Below are positions 35,167 through 43,316 of a stretch of DNA of 64,000 nucleotides, in pieces (positions within the stretch are counted from its first letter, which is position 1; every line of letters begins with the position of its first letter). Made by a program: the position numbers and the translations under genes. Origin of the DNA: Solirubrobacter sp963798325 (lineage in GTDB: Bacteria; Actinomycetota; Thermoleophilia; Solirubrobacterales; Solirubrobacteraceae); the NCBI GenBank assembly GCA_963798325.1, contig CAWCSS010000008.1, positions 1,116,001 through 1,180,000 of the forward strand, read 5' to 3'. The notes under the pieces are model-generated. The model was not told where the DNA came from. It saw nothing but the letters and a program-made list of their open reading frames with translations, and did no database searches.

Positions 35167-35425
35167 ATGTACCGCTTCGCGCACGTTCACACCCCCCTTC
35201 TCGACTCGCCGCCGCCGTGCGTGCAGGCCGAGGTGGACGCTGCGTGGGAGCGGTCGCAGGACTCTGATCGCGGGTGAGCTGGAGCTGCACTTCTCGGTGG
35301 ATTCGATGGCTCGCGCGCTGTGCTGCGAGCTTCGCTCGGTCGACGGCTCGATGTGCGAGCGCGTCTCCGCGACCGAAGCGCTGGCGCTGGCCTGCGGCGA
35401 TGCCGCGCTCGCGCTCACGGCATAG
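35167..35425 (+). CDS. Small hypothetical protein (about 85 residues), frameshifted
   Basis: ATG 35167 has GAGGAG nine bases upstream. The first frame gives MYRFAHVHTPLLDSPPPCVQ, AEVDAAWERSQ and then stops early. Removing one G near 35252 gives TLIAGELELHFSVDSMARAL, CCELRSVDGSMCERV and ends ACGDAALALTA at 35425. The total length minus one base is an exact number of codons, supporting a single inserted base. Four cysteines, including a CC pair, may bind metal. I do not recognise the family. Confidence 0.5.
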
Positions 35426-35457
35426 GGGTTAAGGGCGATGGGCACACTAAGGCCCGT

Positions 35458-36490
35458 ATGCCATCGATACCGAAGAAGCTGATCGACACAGCCGCCGACG
35501 TCGTCAGCAAGGCGGCCGACGTCGCCCGCCGGCTCGTGCGCGACGAGGACGACACCACCGTCCCGCCCGCCGAGCCCACCACGTCCGAGCGGCCCAGCCC
35601 GGCCCCTGACGCGATCGGCGCCCCCAAGCCCGGAGCTCCGGCCGCCCCCAAGTCCGCCACCGCCCGCAAGCCCAAGGCGAAGGCGCGCGCGAAGGCCAAG
35701 GCGAAGCCGTCCGGTCGCGGCGCGACCGCCAAGGCGGGGCCGGCCGTCAAGGAACCGGCCGCCACCGCCAACGCCGCCGGAGCGACCGCCGACCAGGGCC
35801 CGGTCCCGACCGGCAAGGCGAAGCCCGCCAAGAAGCCGGCCGCGGTCAAGCCCGCCGCCTCGAAGCTCACGGCGAAGAAGCCGGCCGCGAAGAAGTCGGC
35901 CGCGCCCAAGGTCGCGGCGAAGAACCCTGCCGCGCCGAAGCCCGCCGCGCCGAAGGTCGCTGCCGCGAAGCCCGCGGCGTCGAAGCAGGCCGCGCCGAAG
36001 ACGGCCGCAAAGAACCCGGCGGCGCCGAAGCCCACGGCGGCGAAGAAGCCGGCGCCCGCGAAGCCCGCGGCGGCGAAGAAGCCGGCGCCCGCGAAGCCCG
36101 CGGCGACCAAGCACGGCGGCCTCGAAGCCGGTCGCGGCGGAGCCGGTGGCGAAGCAGTCCGCGCCCGCGAAGGCCGCTCCGGCCAAGCGCACGGCGCCGA
36201 AGCCGGTCGCCAAGCAGCCCGCGCCGGCGAAGCCCGCCGCCAAGAAGGCCGCTCCGGCCAAGCGCGCGGCGCCGAAGCCGGTCGCCAAGCAGCCCGCGCC
36301 CGCGAAGCCGGCGGCGGCCAAGAAGCCCGCCGCGAAGGCGCTGGCCGCCAAGAACCCGGCGACGACGCCCGAGGCTCCCGCGAAGCCCGCCGCGCAGGCG
36401 CCGAAGGACCCGCCGCAGGCCGCGAACGGGGCCGGCGCGACGCTGTCGGAGGGGCCGGTGCCGACCGGTCAGGGCGGCTCGGACTCCTAG
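35458..36490 (+). CDS. Lys/Ala/Pro-rich histone H1-like protein, frameshifted near 36112
   Basis: About 343 residues. A short N-terminal helix (MPSIPKKLIDTAADVVSKAA, then DVARRLVRDEDD) is followed by about 250 residues of KPAAKKPA-like repeats resembling histone H1 and mycobacterial-type nucleoid tails. At about 36112 one extra C shifts the frame; removing it continues KTAASKPVAAEPVAKQSAPA to the stop at 36490. GPVPTG occurs twice, in the middle and near the C-terminus (SEGPVPTGQGGSDS). It probably binds DNA or the acidic cell envelope; the first segment looks amphipathic. Coding bias is strong because only Lys, Ala and Pro codons are used. Confidence 0.65.
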
Positions 36491-36543
36491 TTCCACACGT
36501 CAGGGCGCGCGCGGCCGGGCTGGTCCGGTTCGTGCGCGCCTAT

Positions 36544-36549
36544 TAGGGT
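36544..36549 (+). promoter_or_regulatory. -10 box TAGGGT, 7 nt before ATG 36557
   Basis: TAGGGT, seven bases (CAAGGTC), ATG of the AAA ATPase gene, start of a three-gene operon. The AAGG in the spacer could also act as a weak Shine-Dalgarno site. Confidence 0.5.
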
Positions 36550-36556
36550 CAAGGTC

Positions 36557-39403
36557 ATGCGCCCCATCCCCGCGACCCGTCTGGGCGACGCTCACGGCCT
36601 CCTGCGCGCGATCGAGAAGCGCGGCCGGCTCCGTACGGATGAGTTCGTCACCGAGTTCAACCTCGACGAGCTGTTCCCGCCCGACCTCGAGAACGCGCTC
36701 GGCCGGATGCGGCACTTCATCTCGTTCTGCCGGCTCGCCGGGCTGGTCAAGGAGGACCGCGGGGTCGTCGAGCTGACCGATCTCGGCAAGCGCTACATGC
36801 GGTCGGGCGATCCCGACGCGCCGTTCGACGTCTCGAGCTCCCAGGCCGAGTGGCTTCGCCGCCAGCTGCGCGAGAAGCACATGACGGACTCGATCTTCCA
36901 CGGGCTCGCGATCGGCCTCAGCCTGCTCGCCTCGGTCCCGCCCGGGACGCGGATCTCGACGATGGACTTCGGCCGCGCGATGGCCTACCTCGGCCGCGCC
37001 GGCTGGGACAACGAGAACACGCTGCGCATCCAGGGCGAGCGCCACATCATCCTGCTCACCGACCTCGAGCTGATCGAGGACGACCACAGCCTGACCCCGG
37101 CCGGCGAGCAGCTCCGCCTCGAGCTCACGCTGCCCGTGCACATGTCGCTGGTCGACCTCGCCGCGCAACTGAATCCGGGTGGCATCGAAGCCGTCCGCGC
37201 CGCCGCCGAGGAGGAGTTCGCCGCACCGGCCCCCGAGCCGGAGCCCGAACCCGAGCCACCCACGGTCGACGAGGCCCAGGCCGCCGAGCCCGAGGACGAC
37301 GACGACAACGGCTACCACACCGTGATGTCGCCCTCGCCGGTGCGACCGGCGACGCCCCCTCCGGCGGACATCATGCCGCCGGGCGCGGCGACGCCGCCGA
37401 CGACCTCGCAGGGCCCGCCGCCGGCCCCCGCGCCGCCGTCGCAGCCCCCGCCGATCGTCCCGCGTGCGGGCGCCGGCGGCACGCCGCAGGCACCGACCGA
37501 GGACCGCCCGCAGACCGACGACCCGCTACTCCCCTTCGCCGGGCGGGACCCCTCCACGCCACCGCCCCCGGGCTCCCTCAGCGCCGGCGATCCGATGGGC
37601 CCTGGACCGCAGACACCCGCCGGACTCACGTCCGGCGACCCGTTGGCCGCAGGGCGGCCGGGCGGTTCCGTCCCGCCGCCGCCGTCCTCCTACGTCCCGC
37701 CCCGCACACCGGCCGAGCCGTCGAGCGAGCCCGCGCCGAGTGCCGCGGACGTCGCGCCGGTCGCGCCCGCGGACGTCGCGCCGGTCGAGCCCGCGGCGAG
37801 CGCGCCGGTCGCGCCGCCGAGCGCGCCCGCGGACGTCGCGCCGGTCGAGGCCGCGCCGGTGGCGCCCGGTCGCGCGCGCCCGCGTCGCGCCCGCGGACGT
37901 CGCGCCGGTCGAGCCCGCGGTGAGCGCGCCGCCGAGCGAGGCCGCGTCGCCGCCCTCGGACGTCGCGCTGGTCGAGCCCGCGGCGAGCGCTCCGGTCGCG
38001 GCGCCGAGCGAGCCCGCGGACGTCGTGCCGGTCGAGGTCGCGCCGGTCGCCCCGCCGAGCGAGCCCGCGTCGCCGCCCGCGGACGTCGTGCCGGTCGAGC
38101 CCGCGGCGAGCGCGCCGCCGAGCGAGCGCCGCGTCGCCGCCCTCGGACGTCGCGCTGGTCGAGCCCGCGCGCGAGCGCGCCGGTGCGAGCCCGCGCAGCG
38201 TGCCCGCGGACGTCGCGCCGGTCGAGTCCGGCGCGGCGGCGAGCGCGCCGCCGAGCGAGTCCGCGCCGCCGCCCGCGGATGTCGCGCCGGTCGAGCCGGG
38301 GACATGGCGCCGGTCGCGCCCGGTGCCGCGGACGTCGCGCCGCGCGCCCGCGCGAGCCCGCGCCGAGTGCCGCGGACGTCGCGCCGCCGAGCGGGGCCGC
38401 ACCGCCGCCCGCGGACGTCGCGCCGGTCGCGCCGCCGAGTGCCGCGGCGGTCGAGCCCGCCGCGAGCGCCTCGGTGGCGCCCCCGAGCGGCGCCGGCGTC
38501 CCGTCGGCGGGCGAGCCCGTGGAGGTGTCGCCGCCGGGCGCCCCGGAGCGCTCGATCGCGCCGCCGGTCAGCGTCGCTCCGCCGCGAACGGTCACTCCGA
38601 CTGGGCCGTTGCCGCCGGTCGCCGCTCCGCCGAGCGGGGCGCGGTTCGTGGACGCCGCGACGATCCGGGCGGCCGCGTTGTCGGCGGGTCTGCGGCTCCC
38701 GCAGTCGGTGTACGCGAACGTCGCCGCCGGCCTCGCGACCGGCAAGCACCTGATCCTGACCGGCGCGCCCGGCAGCGGGAAGACGACGTTGGCGATGGCG
38801 ATCGCCAGAGCGGCCGCGCAGACCGGGCAGGCGCACGGGGCGACGGTCGTCACCGCCGAGCACCGCTGGGAGCCGAGGGAGCTCCTGCTCTCCGCGGCCG
38901 CTCAGGGCCGGTGGGTGATCGTCGACGAGCTCGACCGTGCGCGGCCGGATCGCGCGCTCGGCTCCCTGTCGACGTTCTTGATGGGCATCCCCGTCGCGAC
39001 GCGAGACGCCGATGAGGCCGAAGCGGCGGACGGCTGGCGGATCGTCGCCACGTGGGGCGGTGGCGCGCCGCAGGCGTCACGGCCGCTGCTCCGGCGCTTC
39101 GCGTTCGTGGAGGTCCTTCCCCCGCCCGCCGACGAGCTGCGCAACGCGCTCCACCAGGCCGCGAACCACGACGCGACCGCGACGAGGGCGGCCGAGCGCC
39201 TGATCGCGTTGAGCGAGATCACGCCTCTCGGCACGGGCGTGTTCCTCGACGCCGCGAGGCACGCCGCGGTGCGCAACGAGGCCAGTCCCGCGGACGACCT
39301 CACGCTCGCCCGCGAGGCGTTCACCGCCTACGTCGAGCCCTTGCTCGGTGAGCTCGACGACGAGGCGCAGACCCGCGTCCAGCAACTCCTCGGCACCGCG
39401 TGA
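36557..39403 (+). CDS. MoxR/McrB-like AAA ATPase with N-terminal winged-helix region and Pro/Ala linker
   Basis: A 948-codon frame. Residues 1-215 form winged-helix-like domains (LRTDEFVTEFNLDELFPPDL, FCRLAGLVKEDRGVVELTDL). Residues about 215-700 are an acidic then Pro/Ala/Val low-complexity linker. The C-terminal 240 residues are a AAA domain with Walker A GAPGSGKTTLAMAIARA (about 735) and Walker B GRWVIVDELDRARPD (about 785), then an arginine-finger-like PLLRRFAFVEVLP. Inside the linker, about 37870-38400, the ADVAPVEPAASAP repeat jumps among frames without a stop, so residues 440-615 as translated are unreliable. The next two genes overlap by GTGA, so the three act together. Confidence 0.75.
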   Translation: MRPIPATRLGDAHGLLRAIEKRGRLRTDEFVTEFNLDELFPPDLENALGRMRHFISFCRLAGLVKEDRGVVELTDLGKRYMRSGDPDAPFDVSSSQAEWLRRQLREKHMTDSIFHGLAIGLSLLASVPPGTRISTMDFGRAMAYLGRAGWDNENTLRIQGERHIILLTDLELIEDDHSLTPAGEQLRLELTLPVHMSLVDLAAQLNPGGIEAVRAAAEEEFAAPAPEPEPEPEPPTVDEAQAAEPEDDDDNGYHTVMSPSPVRPATPPPADIMPPGAATPPTTSQGPPPAPAPPSQPPPIVPRAGAGGTPQAPTEDRPQTDDPLLPFAGRDPSTPPPPGSLSAGDPMGPGPQTPAGLTSGDPLAAGRPGGSVPPPPSSYVPPRTPAEPSSEPAPSAADVAPVAPADVAPVEPAASAPVAPPSAPADVAPVEAAPVAPGRARPRRARGRRAGRARGERAAERGRVAALGRRAGRARGERSGRGAERARGRRAGRGRAGRPAERARVAARGRRAGRARGERAAERAPRRRPRTSRWSSPRASAPVRARAACPRTSRRSSPARRRARRRASPRRRPRMSRRSSRGHGAGRARCRGRRAARPREPAPSAADVAPPSGAAPPPADVAPVAPPSAAAVEPAASASVAPPSGAGVPSAGEPVEVSPPGAPERSIAPPVSVAPPRTVTPTGPLPPVAAPPSGARFVDAATIRAAALSAGLRLPQSVYANVAAGLATGKHLILTGAPGSGKTTLAMAIARAAAQTGQAHGATVVTAEHRWEPRELLLSAAAQGRWVIVDELDRARPDRALGSLSTFLMGIPVATRDADEAEAADGWRIVATWGGGAPQASRPLLRRFAFVEVLPPPADELRNALHQAANHDATATRAAERLIALSEITPLGTGVFLDAARHAAVRNEASPADDLTLAREAFTAYVEPLLGELDDEAQTRVQQLLGTA
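37735..38480 (+). repeat. Low-complexity repeat coding for ADVAPVEPAASAPVAPPSE units
   Basis: Near-identical units of 50-60 bases (core GCGGACGTCGCGCCGGTCGA) repeat about a dozen times. All three frames are open here, and the protein unit moves from one frame to another at least three times. Repeats plus indels make this part the least certain coding sequence of the AAA gene. Confidence 0.75.
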
Positions 39404-39756
39404 CGCTGAAGAGGACCGAAGCGGAACGCCAAGCGCTCGAACGCGCGAAGGCCACGCTCGATCAGTTCGACTTCTATCCCGAGAAGGTCAAGATCAACCA
39501 CGTCCGCATCCTGCACGTGCCGTGGCTGTTCCGGCTGCCGTGGTTCCGGCGCTTCCACGGGTACGAGATGGGTCCGCTGATCCTGCTCAAGCACCCGCTG
39601 AGCGAGTCGAGCCCGGGCCTGATCGCCCACGAGCTCACCCACGTGTGGCAGGACCAGGATCACCGCTTGAAGATGTGGTGGAGCTACGTCCGCGGCGGCT
39701 ACGCGAACAACCGGCACGAGATCGAGGCGCGCCGGGCCGGCGCCGCGGCGACGTGA
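39400..39756 (+). CDS. Small HExxH protein (predicted zinc metalloprotease-like)
   Basis: A 118-residue protein. The motif LIAHELTHVWQDQDHR contains HELTH, a zincin signature, and further His/Glu near RHEIEARRAG could give the third ligand. The region before it (INHVRILHVPWLFRLPWFRR) is basic and aromatic and may contact membranes or DNA. It resembles the compact DUF4157-type domains of phage-tail-like and toxin-linked proteases. GTG 39400 overlaps the AAA stop by four bases. Its product could be a substrate-processing partner or a regulated protease of the AAA protein; this is inferred from coupling only. Confidence 0.65.
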   Translation: MTLKRTEAERQALERAKATLDQFDFYPEKVKINHVRILHVPWLFRLPWFRRFHGYEMGPLILLKHPLSESSPGLIAHELTHVWQDQDHRLKMWWSYVRGGYANNRHEIEARRAGAAAT

Positions 39757-40190
39757 ACCTCGACGAGGCGATCGCCACCGCGATGGCGTTCCAGGAACGC
39801 TCGGGCGCAACCCGGGTCGTCCTGCTGCTCGAGGGCGAACACGGGGGCACGCTGATGATCGACGCGCAACCGCACTCGACAACGGTCACCGAAGGCGATG
39901 CGACGACGACCGCCGACGCGCCGAGTGCACCCCCGAAGGCGCTGCATCGCCTGACGCCGATCCCGGCCACCGCGATCACGATCAACACCGAGACCGGCGA
40001 GCTCTCCGCGCCGCTCGGGACGATCGAGCATCTCGCCCGCGCCACCAAGGATTTGGCTTCGGCGTTCGGCGGGCGGACCGTCGCCACCGCGGAATTCGCC
40101 ACGAGCGATCCCGAACTGCCGATCACCTTCGCCGCCCGCGAGGGCGAGCCCGTCGTGCTCGGAGCGGGTGACGCGCAGTACGAGCTGTGA
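39753..40190 (+). CDS. Hypothetical protein, third gene of the AAA-HExxH operon
   Basis: A 145-residue protein of unknown function. It begins VNLDEAIATAMAFQERSGAT, then RVVLLLEGEHGGTLMIDAQP, and ends FAAREGEPVVLGAGDAQYEL. The pattern of alternating strands and a long loop rich in Thr/Pro (ADAPSAPPKALHRLTPIPAT) suggests a small two-lobed beta fold. It overlaps the protease gene by GTGA at 39753-39756, so the operon AAA-protease-this protein is translationally coupled throughout. No catalytic motif is visible; it could be an inhibitor, adaptor or substrate. Confidence 0.6.
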   Translation: MNLDEAIATAMAFQERSGATRVVLLLEGEHGGTLMIDAQPHSTTVTEGDATTTADAPSAPPKALHRLTPIPATAITINTETGELSAPLGTIEHLARATKDLASAFGGRTVATAEFATSDPELPITFAAREGEPVVLGAGDAQYEL

Positions 40191-40268
40191 GCGCATCGCT
40201 AGACGTTTGCGTAGTCCTCTTACACCCAGGTCTGCCGATGCAGGGACTCGGGTAACAGGAAAGAGACG

Positions 40269-40658
40269 ATGCTCCACCAGCGCCATTACACAGCCGAGCA
40301 GGCCAACGCCCTTCTCCCGGAGGTCCGGGTGACCGTCCGCCGCCTGCAGGAGGCCAAGCGGGTGCTCCAGGACGAGGGCTTCGACACGGGCTTCGCGACG
40401 CTCGCCAACGTCGTCGGCGGTGCGTACCCGGGGCGTGCACGCGCGCAGGCCGCGGTGGCCGCGACGCTGGGGTTCGAGCACCTCGAGGAGCTCGACCTCC
40501 TGGTCCGCGATCTCGAGACCGGGATGATCGACTTCCCCACGTTGCGCGAGGGGCACGAGGTCTATCTCTGCTGGCAGGTCGACGAGTCCGAGGTCAGCCA
40601 CTGGCACGCGGCCGAGACCGGCTTCCCGAGCCGCCTCCCGCTGGACCCCTGGTCCTAG
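40269..40658 (+). CDS. DUF2203 family protein
   Basis: A 129-residue protein with the DUF2203 pattern: YTAEQANALLPEVRVTVRRL at the start, a central helix and the end motif EVYLCWQVDESEVSHWHAAE, where the Trp/His residues may bind metal. No function is known. It stands alone between the AAA operon and the response regulator. The upstream segment contains CTCTTACAC, also seen before the response regulator (40711-40719), and a dispersed hairpin element lies right after the stop. Confidence 0.8.
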   Translation: MLHQRHYTAEQANALLPEVRVTVRRLQEAKRVLQDEGFDTGFATLANVVGGAYPGRARAQAAVAATLGFEHLEELDLLVRDLETGMIDFPTLREGHEVYLCWQVDESEVSHWHAAETGFPSRLPLDPWS

Positions 40659-40660
40659 CC

Positions 40661-40700
40661 GAAATCGCGCCCGCACCGGCGAAGCCGGTCGCGGCGAGAT
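40661..40700 (+). repeat. Dispersed structured element, copy 1 (terminator-like hairpin)
   Basis: GAAATCGC followed by the 21-nt block at 40672-40692 (hairpin ACCGGC-GAA-GCCGGT flanked by CGC and CGC) and GGCGAGAT. The same 21 bases, with the same flanks, occur at 55194-55214. Both follow a gene stop directly, so it likely ends transcription. Confidence 0.65.
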
Positions 40701-40724
40701 ACAGCGCGGAGCTCTTACACGCTT

Positions 40725-40764
40725 CTCAGGTAGCTACCTGAGGATTCGCTGTGTGCGAATCCTC
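40725..40764 (+). promoter_or_regulatory. 18-bp palindrome plus 10-bp hairpin over the response-regulator start codon
   Basis: CTCAGGTAGCTACCTGAG (40725-40742) is a perfect palindrome. It shares its last three bases with a second inverted repeat, GAGGATTCGC (40740-40749), five-base loop, GCGAATCCTC (40755-40764). The second covers the GTG start at 40753. GAGGAT stands seven bases before that GTG, fitting the leaderless layout. These look like tandem operator sites, possibly autoregulatory, or a start-masking hairpin. Confidence 0.6.
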
Positions 40765-41415
40765 GTGGTCGATGACGAACCGAGCGTCCGCGACGCGCTC
40801 GACCGGGCGCTGCGGATGGACGGCTACCGCGTGCTGCTCGCCGCCGACGGCGCCGAGGCCCTGGACGCGCTCGCGCACCAGCCGCCCGACGCGATCGTCC
40901 TGGACGTCCTGATGCCCGAGCCCGACGGGCTGGAGGTCTGCCGCCGGCTGCGCGCCGCGGGTGACCGCACGCCCGTCCTGATGCTCACCGCGAGAGACGG
41001 CGTGCCGGACCGCGTGAAGGGCCTGGACGCGGGCGCCGACGACTACCTGGTCAAGCCGTTCGCGCTGGAGGAACTGGGCGCCCGGCTCAGAGCGCTGCTG
41101 CGCAGGACCTCCGGCCCCGTCGGCGAGCGCCTGCACCACGCGGGCCTGGAGCTCGACCCCGCCGGTCACACCGTGGCCCGCGACGGGCGCCCGGTCGAGC
41201 TGACCCGCACCGAGTTCCTGCTGCTGGAGCTGCTCATGCGCCACCCGCGGCAGGTCCTCACGCGCACGCAGATCTTCGAGCACGTCTGGGGCTACGACTT
41301 CGGGCCGACCTCCAACTCGCTGGAGGTCTACGTCGGCTACCTGCGCCGCAAGCTCGGCGAGCCGCGCCTGATCCAGACGGTCCGCGGCGTCGGCTACGTC
41401 CTGCGCGAACGGTGA
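40753..41415 (+). CDS. OmpR-family response regulator
   Basis: A 220-residue two-component regulator. The receiver domain has the acidic pair in VVDDEP, the phospho-acceptor Asp51 in IVLDVLMPEPDG, Thr in LMLTARD and the lysine in YLVKPF. The C-terminal winged helix has LTRTEFLLLELLMRHPRQVL and GVGYVLRER. GTG 40753 lies in the hairpin described at 40740-40764. It overlaps the kinase gene by GTGA (41412-41415). Together with the following kinase, lipoprotein, membrane-fusion and ABC genes it looks like an envelope-stress or drug-sensing cassette of the MprAB type. Confidence 0.93.
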   Translation: MRILVVDDEPSVRDALDRALRMDGYRVLLAADGAEALDALAHQPPDAIVLDVLMPEPDGLEVCRRLRAAGDRTPVLMLTARDGVPDRVKGLDAGADDYLVKPFALEELGARLRALLRRTSGPVGERLHHAGLELDPAGHTVARDGRPVELTRTEFLLLELLMRHPRQVLTRTQIFEHVWGYDFGPTSNSLEVYVGYLRRKLGEPRLIQTVRGVGYVLRER

Positions 41416-42746
41416 GCTTCCGCCGCCGGATCGCGCTTTCGTGCGGCGCGGCCGTCGCGATCGTCGTCGTGCTCGGGTCGGTGCTGGCGTACTTCGTGGT
41501 GCGCAACACGCTGCGCGGCGAGATCGACTCGGCGCTGCAGCGCCAGGTGGAGATGGCCAGGGCGGGAGCCCCGCCGTTCGGCGACGCCGGGCCGCCGGAC
41601 CGGTTGATGCTGCTGACCGGCGAGGCGCCCGCGTACGTGCAGACGATCGCCGGGACGCGGGGGCCGCAACCGCCCGAGCAGCTCGTCCCCGACGAGGAGG
41701 TCCAAGCCGTCGCGGACGGCCGGCGCGGACCGTTCTTCGCCGACCGCACCGTCGACGGCGCGCATGTCCGCGTCTTCGTGGCGCGCGCGCCGGCGACGAA
41801 CCTGACGGTGATCACCGCTCGCTCGCTCAACGAGGTCGACGGCACGCTCACCCGCCTGCGCCTCGCGCTCGGTCTGCTCGCGGTGGCGGGCATCGCGCTC
41901 GCGGTGCTGCTCTCCCGGCTGGCGATGCGCACCGCCGTCAGACCGGTGGCGGAGCTCACGACGACCGCCGAGCACGTCGCCTCGACGAGGGACCTCACGC
42001 GCAGGATCGACGCCCACGGCGACGATGAGGTCGCCCGCCTGGCCACCGCCTTCAACACGATGCTCGGCGCCCTCGAGGACTCCCAGAAGGCGCAGCGCCA
42101 GCTCGTCGCCGACGCCTCGCACGAGCTCCGCACCCCGCTCACCTCGCTGCGCACGAACCTCGAGGTGCTCGCCCGCGGCGGCTCGCTGGACCCCGACGAC
42201 CGCGAGCGGCTGCGCGAGGACCTCGTGACCCAGCTCGAGGAGCTGACCGCGCTCGTCGGCGATCTCGTGGACCTCGCGCGCGACGAGGAGCCGGACGAGC
42301 CGTGCGCGGAGGACGTGCGGCTGGACCGGCTCGTGGCGGTCGCGGTGGAGCGCGCGAGGCGACACGCGCCGAACGTGACCTTCGAGACGACGCTTGAGCC
42401 CGCCCTGGTCGCGGGCGTCCCCGCGCGGCTGGACCGCGCGATCGCGAACCTGCTCGACAACGCGGCCAAGTGGAGCCCACCGGGGGCGGTGGTGGACGTG
42501 CGGATCGCCGGCGGTGAGCTGCTGGTGCGCGACCGCGGCCCGGGCATCCCGGAGGACGATCGCGCGCACGTCTTCGATCGCTTCTACCGCGCCGACACGG
42601 CACGCGGACGGCCGGGGTCCGGGCTCGGGCTGGCGATCGTGCGCCAGGTGGCCGAGGCCCACGGCGGGACGGTCTCCGCGGAAGCCGCCGACGGTGGCGG
42701 GGCGCTGCTGCGCCTGTCACTCCCGGTCCTCTCAGCAACTTCCTAG
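41412..42746 (+). CDS. Membrane sensor histidine kinase
   Basis: A 444-residue kinase partner of the upstream regulator. Two membrane helices (about residues 8-30 and 145-170) flank a roughly 115-residue extracytoplasmic sensor domain. A HAMP segment follows, then HisKA with the phospho-His in DASHELRTPLTSLRTNLEVL (about 237) and the ATPase boxes NLLDNAAKW (N), DRGPGIPEDD (G1) and GSGLGLAIV (G2). GTG 41412 overlaps the regulator stop. It resembles MprB/CutS kinases. The signal is not known. The lipoprotein gene begins 45 bases after its stop. Confidence 0.92.
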   Translation: MSFRRRIALSCGAAVAIVVVLGSVLAYFVVRNTLRGEIDSALQRQVEMARAGAPPFGDAGPPDRLMLLTGEAPAYVQTIAGTRGPQPPEQLVPDEEVQAVADGRRGPFFADRTVDGAHVRVFVARAPATNLTVITARSLNEVDGTLTRLRLALGLLAVAGIALAVLLSRLAMRTAVRPVAELTTTAEHVASTRDLTRRIDAHGDDEVARLATAFNTMLGALEDSQKAQRQLVADASHELRTPLTSLRTNLEVLARGGSLDPDDRERLREDLVTQLEELTALVGDLVDLARDEEPDEPCAEDVRLDRLVAVAVERARRHAPNVTFETTLEPALVAGVPARLDRAIANLLDNAAKWSPPGAVVDVRIAGGELLVRDRGPGIPEDDRAHVFDRFYRADTARGRPGSGLGLAIVRQVAEAHGGTVSAEAADGGGALLRLSLPVLSATS

Positions 42747-42765
42747 GTTCGCCTGAAAGCCGTCT

Positions 42766-42794
42766 CATACCCGCCCGGTGAATTGGCGGGTATG
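42766..42794 (+). promoter_or_regulatory. 10-bp inverted repeat containing the lipoprotein start codon
   Basis: CATACCCGCC (42766-42775), nine bases, GGCGGGTATG (42785-42794). The ATG start (42792-42794) is the last three bases of the right arm. It could be an operator of the upstream response regulator or a hairpin that hides the start codon. Confidence 0.6.
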
Positions 42795-43316
42795 ACGACT
42801 CGACTTCTGGTCGCCGCGCTCGCGGCGACCGCCTCGCTCGCGGCCTGCGGGAGCGAGAAGCCCTCCACCTCCGGTGCCGGCGGCACCGGCCGCGACGACG
42901 CCAAGAAGGCGATGCTGGCCTACGCCAAGTGCATCCGCGAGCACGGCGTCGACATGCCCGACCCGGTGTTCGAGGGCAACCGCATCAAGCAGCTGGGTCC
43001 GAAGAAGGTCGACCAGGCGAAGATGCGCGTCGCCGAGAAGGCCTGCGCGTCGATCCGTGAATCGATCAAGCCGCCGGACATCAGCGACACGGAGCGGGCG
43101 GAGTTCAAGCAGGCCGCGCTGGCCAACGCGAAGTGCATGCGCGAACACGGGATCAAGAACTTCCCGGACCCGACCTTCGACGAGAACGGCGGCGCGCAGA
43201 TCCGGATGACGAAGGGCAGCGGCCTGAACCCGGACTCGGCGAGGTTCAAGGCGGCCATGAAAGCGTGCGAAGACACGCTGCCGGGCGCCGGCACGACGGA
43301 CAACGAAGACGGATGA
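42792..43316 (+). CDS. Lipoprotein with two Cys-containing repeats, in the sensor/efflux cluster
   Basis: A 174-residue lipoprotein (lipobox LAATASLAAC). Two related units follow: AMLAYAKCIREHGVDMPDPV and ALANAKCMREHGIKNFPDPTF, each with a following cysteine (EKACASIRE and MKACEDTLP). The AKCMREHG motif is shared by many actinobacterial lipoproteins found next to MprAB-like and MacB-like genes; the role is unknown, perhaps a periplasmic ligand- or metal-binding partner of the efflux system. ATG 42792 is inside a perfect hairpin. It overlaps the next gene by ATGA. Confidence 0.82.
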   Translation: MTTRLLVAALAATASLAACGSEKPSTSGAGGTGRDDAKKAMLAYAKCIREHGVDMPDPVFEGNRIKQLGPKKVDQAKMRVAEKACASIRESIKPPDISDTERAEFKQAALANAKCMREHGIKNFPDPTFDENGGAQIRMTKGSGLNPDSARFKAAMKACEDTLPGAGTTDNEDG

